This document shows, piece after piece, positions 1-8,549 of a stretch of DNA of 39,855 nucleotides (positions are counted from its first letter, which is position 1; each line of letters begins with the position of its first letter). The DNA is taken from contig JAFDYT010000018.1 of assembly GCA_018266055.1 (NCBI GenBank), forward strand, positions 1 through 39,855. The letters run 5' to 3'. The translations under genes and the position numbers were made by a program. Origin of the DNA: Bacteroidota bacterium. Lineage in GTDB: Bacteria; Bacteroidota; Bacteroidia; Cytophagales; Cyclobacteriaceae. Under the pieces are notes generated by a model. It did no database searches and was not told where the DNA came from. It saw only the letters and a list, made by a program, of their open reading frames with translations.

Positions 1-1029
1 GACATCGGCTGGGTCACGGGCCACTCTTATATTCTTTACGGCCCGCTCACGGCAGGCGGCACCACGCTGATGTTTGAAGGTGTCCCTTCGTGGCCCGACA
101 TGGGTCGCTTCTGGCACGTGATCGAAAAACATCAGGTGAACATTTTCTACACGGCGCCTACTGCTATTCGCTCGTTGCAAACCGCGCCGATCGAATTGGT
201 TGATAAATACGATTTGTCGTCGCTGGAAATAATCGGAAGTGTGGGCGAGCCCATCAACGAAGAAGCCTGGCATTGGTATCACAAACATATCGGCAAAGAA
301 AAATGCCCGCTGGTAGATACATGGTGGCAAACAGAAACCGGAGGCATTATGATTTCACCCATCGCCAACGTGACTCCACTGAAGCCGGCGTTTGCTTCCT
401 TCCCGCTGCCCGGCGTTCAACTTGCCGTGATGGACGAAAAAGGAAACGAACTTTCGGGAAATGACCTTGAAGGAAGGCTCGCAATCAAATTTCCGTGGCC
501 TTCGATGGCACGCACCATCTATGGCAATCATCAGCGGTTCAAGGAAACATACTTCTCTACTTTCCCTGGGAAATATTTTACCGGCGATGGTTGCAAGCGC
601 GATCACGACGGATATTACCGCATCACCGGCCGTGTTGACGATGTGCTGATTGTGTCAGGCCACAACCTGGGAACCGCCGAAATTGAAAGCGCCATCGACG
701 AACATTCGGCTGTTGCAGAATCGGCGGTGGTAGGCTATCCGCACGACATCAAAGGGCAAGGCGTGTATGCTTTTGTGATTTGTTTTGAAAAACCGCGCGA
801 CGAAGATCGTGTGCGCAACGAGATCAAAGAAACCGTTTCAAAAATCATCGGCCCAATTGCTAAGCCCGACAAAATTCAGTTTGTCAGCGGGCTTCCCAAA
901 ACCCGATCAGGCAAAATCATGCGGCGCATTTTGCGCAAAGTAGCCGAAGGCGATACTTCCAATCTTGGCGATATCACCACCCTGCTCGATCCTGGCGTAG
1001 TTGAAGAAATCAAAAACGGTGCGTTGTAA
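1..1029 (+). CDS. acs: Acetyl-CoA synthetase, C-terminal part (5' end outside window)
   Basis: AMP-forming acetate-CoA ligase: activates acetate to acetyl-AMP and then forms acetyl-CoA in the cytoplasm. The reading frame is open from base 1 ([15 protein letters not shown]), so about half of a protein that is usually about 630-650 residues lies upstream. 342 residues are visible. Seen in order: the adenylate-forming core [10 protein letters not shown], the hinge/ATP region YFTGDG...GRVDDV, the acyl-CoA synthetase signature [12 protein letters not shown], and the C-terminal catalytic lysine motif [11 protein letters not shown]. That lysine is the residue regulated by acetylation in characterised Acs enzymes. 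A GNAT gene starts 6 bp downstream, so the two are probably co-transcribed. Family assignment is very secure; propionyl-CoA synthetase is the only close alternative. Confidence 0.95.
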   Translation, partial: DIGWVTGHSYILYGPLTAGGTTLMFEGVPSWPDMGRFWHVIEKHQVNIFYTAPTAIRSLQTAPIELVDKYDLSSLEIIGSVGEPINEEAWHWYHKHIGKEKCPLVDTWWQTETGGIMISPIANVTPLKPAFASFPLPGVQLAVMDEKGNELSGNDLEGRLAIKFPWPSMARTIYGNHQRFKETYFSTFPGKYFTGDGCKRDHDGYYRITGRVDDVLIVSGHNLGTAEIESAIDEHSAVAESAVVGYPHDIKGQGVYAFVICFEKPRDEDRVRNEIKETVSKIIGPIAKPDKIQFVSGLPKTRSGKIMRRILRKVAEGDTSNLGDITTLLDPGVVEEIKNGAL

Positions 1030-1035
1030 AATTCT

Positions 1036-1545
1036 ATGATCAGCGAAGCTACTCTGGCGGATGTTCCCGCGTTGAACAAACTCGTCAACTCCGCGTATCG
1101 CGGAGAGTCATCCCGTAAAGGATGGACAACCGAAGCCGACTTGTTGGATGGCACACGTATCGACGAAGACTCGATCCGTTTACTTATCGAGACACCGCAA
1201 TCGCAAGTGTTAAAATATACTGAAGAGGGTAAGATTATCGGCTGTGTGCGGCTAGACAACCGCGGAAAAAAAATGTATCTGGGAATGTTTGCCGTTGATC
1301 CGGAAATTCAGGGCAAAGGCATCGGAAAAAAATTATTGCAAGCCGCCGACGAGGAAGCGAAAAAACAAAATTGCCAATGCATCGAGATGACGGTAATTTC
1401 TGTACGCAGCGAATTGATTGCCTGGTATCAACGCCACGGCTACAAACTCACTGGCGAAGAGAAGCCAATGGTTCTTGAAGGCGCCAGCGCAGGAATTCCA
1501 AAAATGAATTTGCGGTTTGTTGTTCTGGAAAAAGCAGTGCTATAA
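1036..1545 (+). CDS. GNAT family N-acetyltransferase
   Basis: A 169-residue single-domain GNAT protein, expected to move an acetyl group from acetyl-CoA to an amine. The acetyl-CoA pyrophosphate-binding loop (motif A) is visible as VDPEIQGKGIGKKLL near the middle. A typical motif B follows, AWYQRHGYKLTGEE. The gene begins 6 bp after acs and ends 9 bp before the DUF3127 gene, so the three look like one transcription unit. Some bacteria use a GNAT enzyme to acetylate and switch off Acs. The adjacency makes that tempting, but those enzymes (Pat, AcuA) have their own sequence features and nothing in this protein identifies the substrate. The function beyond acetyltransferase is unknown. Confidence 0.85.
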   Translation: MISEATLADVPALNKLVNSAYRGESSRKGWTTEADLLDGTRIDEDSIRLLIETPQSQVLKYTEEGKIIGCVRLDNRGKKMYLGMFAVDPEIQGKGIGKKLLQAADEEAKKQNCQCIEMTVISVRSELIAWYQRHGYKLTGEEKPMVLEGASAGIPKMNLRFVVLEKAVL

Positions 1546-1554
1546 ATTAGCAGC

Positions 1555-1911
1555 ATGGAAATATCTGGCGTAATTGTAAGCCTTCTGCCGCTACAGAGCG
1601 GACAAGGAAAAAATGGAACCTGGAAAAAACAAGAGTTCATTCTTGAAACTCCCGGTCAATATCCCAAAAAAGTGTGCATGAACCTGTGGGGCGACAAAGT
1701 GGATGAAATAAAAATTGCTGTAGGCGATAAGATCACAGCCTCAATCAACATCGAAAGCCGCGAATATAACGGCCGCTGGTACACCGATGTGCGTGCCTGG
1801 AAAGTGCAGAAAGAGTCAGCAAGTCAGGGCAACAGCAACCGCGATGTGCCTCCTCCACCAGACGACACCTTCGTGCCTGATTCTTCCGGCAGCGACGACC
1901 TTCCTTTTTAA
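1555..1911 (+). CDS. DUF3127 protein, OB-fold-like
   Basis: A 118-residue protein matching the DUF3127 pattern of Bacteroidota: an N-terminal beta-rich domain (MEISGVIVSLLPLQSGQGK, then W-K-K-Q-E-F and Y-P-K-K-V) of OB-fold character. It is followed by a low-complexity acidic/proline tail ending DDLPF. The acidic tail with a terminal DLPF resembles the C-terminal tip that single-stranded DNA-binding proteins use to recruit partners, so a nucleic-acid role is a reasonable inference but is not shown. It is the last gene of the acs-GNAT unit and is followed by a strong hairpin. Confidence 0.8.
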   Translation: MEISGVIVSLLPLQSGQGKNGTWKKQEFILETPGQYPKKVCMNLWGDKVDEIKIAVGDKITASINIESREYNGRWYTDVRAWKVQKESASQGNSNRDVPPPPDDTFVPDSSGSDDLPF

Positions 1912-1918
1912 AATTCTT

Positions 1919-1952
1919 CGCCAACCTCTTTCCTTTCTGAGAGAGGTTGGCG
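1919..1952. terminator. Hairpin between convergent transcription units
   Basis: A perfect 11-bp inverted repeat, CGCCAACCTCT / AGAGGTTGGCG, with a 12-nt loop, lies between the ends of the DUF3127 gene (plus) and the RND permease (minus). A T-containing tract (GAAGAATTTT) follows only in the minus direction, so it should work best for the pump operon. It may also act as a roadblock for the plus unit. Confidence 0.6.
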
Positions 1953-1970
1953 CAAGAACTCCTCAATTCA

Positions 1971-4900
1971 TTATTCCAGCGGAATATCGCCTGGCTTTTC
2001 GCCGATTACTTCCACGCGCGGAGGCAAAAGTTTGTACATCACCGGCGTTACCAATCGCGAAAGCAGCGTTGAACTGATTAGTCCGCCGATGATCACCAAC
2101 GCCAGCGGAGAATACAACGGGTTGCCCTCAATCGCCAGCGGAATCAATCCACCAATAGCAGTCAGGGAAGTTAGTACGATTGGTACAAAGCGAATCTCTC
2201 CGGCTTTTTCAATGGCCTCATCCAGGGGCACACCGCGTTCGCGAAGTTGATGCGTAAAATCGACAAGCAAGATCGAGTTCTTCACTTCTATTCCCACCAA
2301 TGCGATTAACCCAACTACCGCGACGAAAGAGAGCGGGTTGCCCGTGAGGAAGAGCATCGTCACTGCACCAATCACACCAAGCGGAATCACCGACAACACA
2401 ATCAGCGTGCTTTTGAAATTTCCAAACTCAAGCACCAACACCGCGATGAATCCAAAGGCAGTGATCATAATAATCGTTGTTAATCCACCAAACGACTCCT
2501 GTTTGTTTTCCACCTCGCCGGCTGCCACGTAGCGGTACCCTTTCGGGAATGGAAACTTCTCTAATTTTTTCAGCACAGCGTTCGTCACATTTTCGTAGAG
2601 ATAGCCGCTCTTTACAAAAGCCGTCACGGTCGAGAAGCGGTCTTTGTCGTAGTGCCGCACCAGATTGGGTGAAGTTTCGAATTCCACCGTCGCCAACTGC
2701 TTCAAAGGAATGGCTTGCCCGTTGATCGAGTTGATGTACAGTTTATCAAACACCTCGAAGGTGGCGAGTTTCCCTTTGGGCAACGTCACGTTAATGTTGA
2801 TTTCATCTTCTCCTTCGCCAGGCGTAAACTCTCCCACATTCAAGCCTGCCACACCGAGGCGTACCATGCGGTCAATGTCGCTTATGGCTACACCAAGTTG
2901 TCCGGCCTTCTCTTTGTTTATTTTCACCCGCATATCAGTTTGCTGATTGGCAAGCGGGTTGTTGACATAAATAGTCCCTTCCGTATTCTTGAGGATCTGC
3001 TCTACGTCCATCGAAATTTTTCGCAGCGTGTCAAGGTTTTCGCCAAATAAGCGCAACGCCACAGGCGCTTCGAGCGGAGGCCCTTGTTCAAAATCTTTCA
3101 CTTCAATTTTTGCATTCGGGTAGTAGAAAAATTTAGCACGAAGCTTATCGATAAGTTTTGTTTTCTTTTCCGGCGTAAGGCCATTGAGCTGTACGAAAAA
3201 TTGAGAAAAGTTGGGTGACTCGCTTTTTGTAATCACATTATAATAAATACGAGGATTGCCTTTGCCAACGTTGGTGGTGAAATAGGTAATGTCTTTCTCC
3301 TTTTTCAATTCGCTCTCCACGTAGCGCGCCACACGATCCGTTTCATACAAGCTCGTGCTATTGGGCATCTCAATGTTGATGAGAAATTGTGGCTTCTCTG
3401 ATTTTGGAAACAGACTGAATCCCACCACGGGGAAAAGCCCAAGGCTACCGACGAATAAAAGGAGCGCAATACCCAAGGTTGACCACGGATGGCGCAGCGC
3501 CCAGTGCAACAACTTGGTGTACGTGCCGCTGATCGCGCGCTTCAACAGGCGAAGAAAAATATTTCCTTCGCTTGAGGTATGTGTTTTCAACAAACGGCTC
3601 GACAAAAACGGAACGATGGTAAGCGACACAAACAACGATGCAAGCACCGTAGTGATTACAGCCATCGGAAGGCTGCGGATAAAATCACCAGCTTGCTCCG
3701 GCAAAAACACCAGAGGCAAAAAGGCTAGGATCAACGTTGCCGTGCAGCCTAGCACCGCCAAGCCAATTTGCTTTGTGGCTTCAATCGATGCTTCCATTTT
3801 TGATTTGCCGGCGCGGAGATAGCGCTCAATGTTTTCAATTACCACAATAGAGTCGTCGACGAGAATACCCAGCGCTACGATCAAACCCACAATACTTAAT
3901 TGATTGATTGAATAGCCGAGGTAATCCAACAGGAAAAGCCCGGTGAAAATGGAAAGCGGAATAGAAATCATCACCACCAGCGCCGCGCGATTGCCTAACG
4001 GCAGAAGTGTAATCGACACAAGCAGAATAGCAATCAAAAAATCTTTGGCAAATCGCGTAAGCCTTTTCTCCACACTCTTCGCCTGCTCAAAGTTCTTCAC
4101 CATTTTGATGTTGGCCGGAAGTTCTTTTTCAAACTGAGCAAGAATCGGTGTGATCTGATCATCTACAGTAAAAATATTCTGTCCATCCTTCTGCGCGGCC
4201 GTCAGTAATACACTGCGAAATCCATTTTGCCGCGTGAGATAGGTTTCGTCCTGATATGTATTTTCAATTTCAGCGATGTCTTTGAGGTAAACGATTTTTC
4301 CATTGGCCGAATAGACAATCGTATTTTTGATTTCATCAATGCTCTTGTATTCACCGCTGGTCTTGATGTTGAAGCGGCGTGTGCCCATTTCAATATTTCC
4401 TCCTGGGATATTTGCATTCTCACTTTGCAGCGCACCGATTACAGCATTCACCGGAATATGCTGGAGCGCCAGCTTTTCGATGTTGAGTGACACACGCACA
4501 TTTCGTTCGGGATATCCGTGCGTTTCAATTTTCTTCAGACTCTTCACCTTTTCAAGCCGGTTCTCCAGTAACTCCACTTGTTTTTGAAGGTCATAGTATC
4601 CGGCCGTTTCCGACACTAGTGCGAGCTGCAGAATGTTCACATCCGTGGAAGAGAACTTGATGATCTTGATATCAAAAATATCTTTGGGCAATTCCAGCCG
4701 AAGTGCATTCACTTCACGAACGATCTCCTGGTATTTTTCATCCGGATCCATTTCGTGTTTATAATCCACGCGCACCGTAGCGAGTCCATCGTTTACATCC
4801 GAAATAATTCTCTTAATGTTTTCAAGGTCGTTGAATCGTTTCTCCATCGGGTCAACCACAAGTTTCTCCATGTCGAGCGGACTGGTGCCTGGGTAGATCA

Positions 4901-5045
4901 CAATGATAGCGAACGACGGTGCTGTGGTTTCAGGATCTTCGCCGCGAGGCATGTTGAGCAGCGAGTTTAGTCCTAGCGCCAGCATCATCACGAAAACGAT
5001 GAGCGTAAACTGCCAATTTTTAACTGAGAATTCTGCGATCTTCAT
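1971..5045 (-). CDS. RND efflux permease, pump 1 (AcrB/HAE1 type)
   Basis: A 1024-residue inner-membrane RND permease that exports substrates across the envelope using the proton gradient, working with the adaptor and TolC encoded just upstream. Length and layout fit the family: N-terminal TM1, a porter domain, a TM2-6 block, a second porter domain and TM8-12. The proton-relay aspartate pair is present in TM4 (D397-D398 in ALGILVDDSIVVIENI), as is the matching TM10 lysine (ALVGIEVKNSILLVDF). Five bases separate it from the adaptor gene. It is the last gene of the tetR-tolC-adaptor-permease cluster. The substrate cannot be read from sequence; a drug or solvent role is inferred from the paired TetR regulator. 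Confidence 0.93.
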   Translation of the reverse strand: MKIAEFSVKNWQFTLIVFVMMLALGLNSLLNMPRGEDPETTAPSFAIIVIYPGTSPLDMEKLVVDPMEKRFNDLENIKRIISDVNDGLATVRVDYKHEMDPDEKYQEIVREVNALRLELPKDIFDIKIIKFSSTDVNILQLALVSETAGYYDLQKQVELLENRLEKVKSLKKIETHGYPERNVRVSLNIEKLALQHIPVNAVIGALQSENANIPGGNIEMGTRRFNIKTSGEYKSIDEIKNTIVYSANGKIVYLKDIAEIENTYQDETYLTRQNGFRSVLLTAAQKDGQNIFTVDDQITPILAQFEKELPANIKMVKNFEQAKSVEKRLTRFAKDFLIAILLVSITLLPLGNRAALVVMISIPLSIFTGLFLLDYLGYSINQLSIVGLIVALGILVDDSIVVIENIERYLRAGKSKMEASIEATKQIGLAVLGCTATLILAFLPLVFLPEQAGDFIRSLPMAVITTVLASLFVSLTIVPFLSSRLLKTHTSSEGNIFLRLLKRAISGTYTKLLHWALRHPWSTLGIALLLFVGSLGLFPVVGFSLFPKSEKPQFLINIEMPNSTSLYETDRVARYVESELKKEKDITYFTTNVGKGNPRIYYNVITKSESPNFSQFFVQLNGLTPEKKTKLIDKLRAKFFYYPNAKIEVKDFEQGPPLEAPVALRLFGENLDTLRKISMDVEQILKNTEGTIYVNNPLANQQTDMRVKINKEKAGQLGVAISDIDRMVRLGVAGLNVGEFTPGEGEDEININVTLPKGKLATFEVFDKLYINSINGQAIPLKQLATVEFETSPNLVRHYDKDRFSTVTAFVKSGYLYENVTNAVLKKLEKFPFPKGYRYVAAGEVENKQESFGGLTTIIMITAFGFIAVLVLEFGNFKSTLIVLSVIPLGVIGAVTMLFLTGNPLSFVAVVGLIALVGIEVKNSILLVDFTHQLRERGVPLDEAIEKAGEIRFVPIVLTSLTAIGGLIPLAIEGNPLYSPLALVIIGGLISSTLLSRLVTPVMYKLLPPRVEVIGEKPGDIPLE

Positions 5046-5050
5046 GACGA

Positions 5051-6112
5051 CTATTGATCAATTTTTACAGTGCTATTTTCAGTCAGGAATGCGGAGCCGG
5101 CAGAAATCACTTCGGTTACGTCTTTCAATCCGTCGGCGATGTAGGCCATTTTGTTTTCAAGAAAGGCAACCATGACAGGAAGTTTTCGAACCGACTTTTT
5201 ATCAGGATTCACTACAAACACGTACGCCTTTTTTCCCTGACCCTCCACCAGCGCTTCGATCGGCACATGCTGAAAAGATTTTTTTACGGAAGGGGCAATT
5301 TCCACTTTCGCGAAAAGCCCGCTCGCCAATTTTTTATTTCCCGGTTTCACGCGCACTTCAGCCTGGTACAAACCACTGTATGCATCTGCACCTTCGTTGA
5401 TCACATTAAGGTCGCCATCAAAACTTTCGTTCGGATAAGCGTCAGTTGTGATTTTTGCTTTGTCTCCTTTCTTCACGCGCACCCAATCCACATCGGGCAA
5501 TCCGATTTTTACAATCCATTCATTTTGCGATGCGGCATTGATGGCGAGTACGGGCGTACCTCCACCGACCAGTTCACCTTCGTTGGCAAACTTTCTGATT
5601 ACTTTTCCCGACGCATTCGCGCGAATCGTAGCGTACTGTTTGTTGAACGAGGCAATACGATAACCTTCGTCGGCCACATTAAAAGCCGTTTGCAAATTTT
5701 GAATTTGCTCAAGCGTAGCTGCTGAATCCTTGAGCAGTCGTTGGCCGCGCTCCAGATCACGTTTGGTTTTGTCCAAGTTGTTTTTTGCCTGTGCCACTTG
5801 CGCATCAATTTCCGTAAGGTCGAGTGCGGCGAGCAACTGGCCTTTGCTTACCGACTCACCTTCTTTCACATAAATTTTAGAAATCACTCCGCCCACTTTA
5901 AATGAAAGCTTGGATTCTGTTTCAGTAGTGATAAGTCCGGAACTTACTACGGGCAAACTGTATTCGCTCGTTTCCACCGGAGCAAGCTTGATAGCCACAG
6001 CGGATTCATCCAACGTGGTTTGCGACTCTTCTTTCTTTTCCTTAGCTCCGCAGCTCCACAGTAACACGCCAAAAAACAATGGCGCGAAGAGTCTCATAGA
6101 TAATTGTTTCAT
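5051..6112 (-). CDS. RND periplasmic adaptor, pump 1 (lipoprotein)
   Basis: A 353-residue membrane-fusion protein that bridges the RND permease and TolC in the periplasm. The N-terminus is a lipoprotein signal with the probable lipidated cysteine in LLWSCGAK (C21). The lipoyl/hairpin/beta-barrel order is visible: KVGGVISKIYVKEGESVSKG (half-lipoyl motif), a coiled-coil hairpin (about residues 105-150), then the returning lipoyl strand (IRANASGKVIRKFANEGELV). It starts 9 bp after the tolC stop and ends 5 bp before the permease start, so co-translation within one operon is likely. Confidence 0.92.
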   Translation of the reverse strand: MKQLSMRLFAPLFFGVLLWSCGAKEKKEESQTTLDESAVAIKLAPVETSEYSLPVVSSGLITTETESKLSFKVGGVISKIYVKEGESVSKGQLLAALDLTEIDAQVAQAKNNLDKTKRDLERGQRLLKDSAATLEQIQNLQTAFNVADEGYRIASFNKQYATIRANASGKVIRKFANEGELVGGGTPVLAINAASQNEWIVKIGLPDVDWVRVKKGDKAKITTDAYPNESFDGDLNVINEGADAYSGLYQAEVRVKPGNKKLASGLFAKVEIAPSVKKSFQHVPIEALVEGQGKKAYVFVVNPDKKSVRKLPVMVAFLENKMAYIADGLKDVTEVISAGSAFLTENSTVKIDQ

Positions 6113-6121
6113 AAATATTGA

Positions 6122-7489
6122 TTAGAGGTTATTGATTGTCTTTTGCAATGCCGCCGATTTACGCAGCACTTCGTATTGATTGATCGAATGCGTGAGTTGG
6201 GCGGTGGTGTATTTGTTTTGTGCGTCGAGGTATTCCAGCAAAATCGCCTGGCCTTCTTTGTATTTTGCTTGAATGATTTGAAACGATCGCTCGGTGCTTC
6301 TCACGCCGCTTCGCGATGTTTCGTACGATTGCTGAGCTGCTCTCAGTTCATAGTGAGCCTGAATTACCTGTAACTCGATTTGCTTTTTGAGTTGCTCCAT
6401 TTTGTTCTCCATCACCTGATAGTCGATACGCGCCTGTTGCGTCTTCGCACGTTTTTCACCGCCTTTAAAAATATCCCACGTAAGGCCAAACTGCACAAGC
6501 CAATATTGCTGATCGCTTTTGAAGGTATAGTTGAATCCTTGATAGCCGGCATCGCCCACCACATTCACGCGGGGAAGCGCGCTGCCTTTGTTCAGGCTGA
6601 TGAGTTGCTCGCTTGCGCGAAGACCATTTTGCACCTGCTGCAACTCCTGCCTTTGCTGCAAGGCCGTGTTGGTGAGCGAAGAAATTTCACCAGATGATTC
6701 CTTTGCGAACGTAAGTGTTGAATCTTTGAGAATAGAAGAGCTCAATTCGCGGTTAAGCAAAAAATTAAAATACGCTTGCGCTACTTCGTTGTTCTTTTCA
6801 TTCTCAGCGATTTGCTGTTCTATCTTGCCAAGTTCATATTCCGTGCTGAGCACCACGTCTTTGGTCGCTTTCGCATTGGCCACCAGTGAAATATTTACCT
6901 TCAATAATTCCTCAAGAGTAGCGTGGGTGTTTTTCAAAATTTTTACAGCTTCGTCACTTTGCAAGTATTGATAATACGCCGACACGATTTCGTACTTGAG
7001 CTGATTTTCGTAGGCCTTCTTCTGCGCTTGCTGCACCGTGATCAATTCCTTTTGCGCTTTGTAGTTGAAATAAATGTCAGGATTGAAAATCGGTTGTATC
7101 AATCTCACCTTGGTATCGTGAAAATTGGTTGCCAGAAAATTGGTAGTCTGGTTGGCAATGGTTGGATACTTTGGTGCCGACGGGTTGAGCACGGCGTTGA
7201 TCTGGTTAAGGTTATTGTACACCGGATTCACCAAATCGCCGACGGGGATTGTGATTTTTCGTCCTCCATCGGCAAGCTGATAAGAGCCATTGGCCGACAG
7301 ATAAGGAAGAAACAAAGCCTTGGCCTGCGCCAGGTTTTCTATGCTTCGTTCATAGTTCAACTGCTCTTGCTGCAGTTGCAGATTGTTTTTCAATCCTTCC
7401 TGAATGTACTTTTCAAGAACTGTACCCTGCGCCAGCACAAGCTTCACCACGAAGAGAGCCAGGGTCGTTAAGGAAATTTTAATTTTCAT
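6122..7489 (-). CDS. TolC-family outer-membrane channel, pump 1
   Basis: A 455-residue outer-membrane efflux protein. A cleavable signal peptide ends near VLAQG (cleavage about residue 20). The rest shows the internally repeated TolC pattern: two long alpha-helical coiled-coil halves rich in Q, E, K and A. These are interrupted by beta-strand segments with alternating aromatic residues (SANGSYQLADG and its second-half equivalent VVGDAGYQGFNYTF). It is the first structural gene after tetR (43-bp gap) and precedes the adaptor and permease. The gap upstream contains a near copy of the putative TetR operator. Confidence 0.92.
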   Translation of the reverse strand: MKIKISLTTLALFVVKLVLAQGTVLEKYIQEGLKNNLQLQQEQLNYERSIENLAQAKALFLPYLSANGSYQLADGGRKITIPVGDLVNPVYNNLNQINAVLNPSAPKYPTIANQTTNFLATNFHDTKVRLIQPIFNPDIYFNYKAQKELITVQQAQKKAYENQLKYEIVSAYYQYLQSDEAVKILKNTHATLEELLKVNISLVANAKATKDVVLSTEYELGKIEQQIAENEKNNEVAQAYFNFLLNRELSSSILKDSTLTFAKESSGEISSLTNTALQQRQELQQVQNGLRASEQLISLNKGSALPRVNVVGDAGYQGFNYTFKSDQQYWLVQFGLTWDIFKGGEKRAKTQQARIDYQVMENKMEQLKKQIELQVIQAHYELRAAQQSYETSRSGVRSTERSFQIIQAKYKEGQAILLEYLDAQNKYTTAQLTHSINQYEVLRKSAALQKTINNL

Positions 7490-7500
7490 CGTTAATCAAC

Positions 7501-7516
7501 TTAACAGTGTTTAGTT
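7501..7516. promoter_or_regulatory. Putative second TetR operator upstream of tolC
   Basis: TTAACAGTGTTTAGTT in the short tetR-tolC gap shares an 11-base core (AACAGTGTTTA) and the same central G with the perfect palindrome in the tetR promoter. The left arm is degenerate. If bound, the repressor would sit directly upstream of the tolC start and could tune the pump genes separately from tetR. No clear promoter -7 box was seen next to it. Confidence 0.5.
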
Positions 7517-7532
7517 TGAGTGTAAATTTTTT

Positions 7533-8144
7533 TTAGATGGTTTCAAGAATCTGCTTGAACATGGTAAAAGACTTTTCAAGCATTTTGGATCGTTCCTCTT
7601 CAACATAAATTTTCATGCGGTCACGAAGGGCGAGTGAGCACATGCCGTGCATCGTACTCCAGATGAGGAAAGAAAGGGTTTTGTAATCCTTGCCCGTGAA
7701 GTGGCCGGTGTCCTGACATTCCTTCACAAGATTTTCCAACTGGCAATGTGCGGCCTCTCCCATTTTCCACTCTTCCGAATTGATGTCGCAATTCATCGGG
7801 GCCTGCATGATGAACATGATGTCGTAGTATTTCGGGAACTTGAAGGTAAACTCCATGTAGCGTTCGCCCATTTTCATCAGTCGCATAAACGGGTCTTGTA
7901 TTTCCGCCAGCGTGAACATATACTCATTGAATATTTTAAACGCCTCCATGTGAAGTGCATAAAAAATTTCATTCTTGTCTTTGAAGTAGAGATAGATCGT
8001 AGCCGGACTGTACTCAATGGCTTCGGCAATGTTGCGAATGCTCACATCGTCAAATCCTTTATCGACAAAAAGTTGGTGTGCCGATTGCAAAATCGTGTCG
8101 CGCATTTCCTGGCGATCACGTTCTTTTCTTTCTTTTACTCCCAT
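7533..8144 (-). CDS. TetR-family transcriptional repressor of pump 1
   Basis: A 203-residue TetR/AcrR-type regulator. The N-terminal helix-turn-helix is clear: a helix TILQSAHQLFVDKGFDDVS, then IRNIAEAIEYSPATIYLYF (recognition helix about residues 46-54), then the usual FKDKNEI. The C-terminal two-thirds is the variable ligand-binding helical domain. It is the first gene of the pump cluster, in the same direction. By analogy with AcrR and similar proteins it probably represses its own promoter and the pump until a ligand binds. A perfect palindrome that overlaps its predicted promoter supports autoregulation. Confidence 0.92.
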   Translation of the reverse strand: MGVKERKERDRQEMRDTILQSAHQLFVDKGFDDVSIRNIAEAIEYSPATIYLYFKDKNEIFYALHMEAFKIFNEYMFTLAEIQDPFMRLMKMGERYMEFTFKFPKYYDIMFIMQAPMNCDINSEEWKMGEAAHCQLENLVKECQDTGHFTGKDYKTLSFLIWSTMHGMCSLALRDRMKIYVEEERSKMLEKSFTMFKQILETI

Positions 8145-8167
8145 ATGGCCTTGTTCTTTTTCGGGAT

Positions 8168-8191
8168 CAAAAATAATAAACAGTGTTTATT
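8168..8191 (-). promoter_or_regulatory. tetR promoter -7 box overlapped by a palindromic operator
   Basis: Bases 8175-8191 read AATAAACAGTGTTTATT, a perfect 8+1+8 palindrome. On the minus strand, bases 8175-8168 read TATTTTTG, an exact match to the Bacteroidota -7 consensus TAnnTTTG, overlapping the palindrome by one base. A repressor bound here would fill the space between the -33 and -7 elements. The tetR start codon lies 24 bp further on. No convincing -33 TTTG was found. Confidence 0.65.
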
Positions 8192-8294
8192 TTACTAACA
8201 TTGTTCTTAATAAAATCATAAGTCACTGATTTTCAGTAGGAAAAATTTATACTGCTTTGGCAAAAAAATATTGTCAATCAGGGCAAATTCACCG

Positions 8295-8325
8295 TTTGCA
8301 CAATTCAAAATCTGGTTTACCTTTG
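8295..8325 (+). promoter_or_regulatory. Bacteroidota-type promoter of tRNA-Val
   Basis: TTTG (8295-8298), exactly 19 bp, then TACCTTTG (8318-8325). This matches the consensus TTTG-N19-TAnnTTTG of the Bacteroidota primary sigma factor without mismatch. Transcription would start about 7-10 bp before the mature tRNA. It is the best promoter in the window and a strong taxonomic indicator. Confidence 0.85.
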
Positions 8326-8341
8326 CAGTCCTTAAAATAAA

Positions 8342-8416
8342 GGGAGCTTAGCTCAGCTGGTTCAGAGCATCTGCCTTACAAGCAGAGGGTCGGGGGTTCG
8401 AACCCCTCAGCTCCCA
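8342..8416 (+). tRNA. tRNA-Val (anticodon TAC)
   Basis: A 75-base cloverleaf: acceptor GGGAGCT/AGCTCCC, D arm with GCTC...GAGC, anticodon stem around CTTACAA (anticodon TAC, reading GUA-type valine codons), and T arm GGGGTTCGAACCCC with the invariant TTCGA. The discriminator base is A and CCA is not encoded. It stands alone with its own promoter and terminator. Confidence 0.96.
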
Positions 8417-8417
8417 C

Positions 8418-8446
8418 AAAAGCCTCATATATTCTGAGGCTTTTTT
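8418..8446 (+). terminator. Rho-independent terminator of tRNA-Val
   Basis: A 10-bp stem AAAAGCCTCA / TGAGGCTTTT with a 7-nt loop, continuing into a run of T, two bases after the tRNA. A textbook intrinsic terminator. Confidence 0.85.
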
Positions 8447-8549
8447 ATTTCTTCACCCTGAAGAAAATCAAGCGAATAGAAAGGCGTTTCTTCGCATCCG
8501 CCCATGTATTACCTCTCCGCTGATTGGCCTCTTTCGTTAACTTGCCCTC

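Noticed and set aside
1036-1545. GNAT protein as the dedicated Acs acetyltransferase
   Set aside because: Adjacency to acs is suggestive, but no sequence feature links it to the known Acs-modifying enzymes, so only the generic family is reported.
5054-5725. Long plus-strand open frame opposite the pump 1 adaptor
   Set aside because: It lies fully antisense to a well-supported gene, and its translation is rich in H, F, C and R with no domain pattern.
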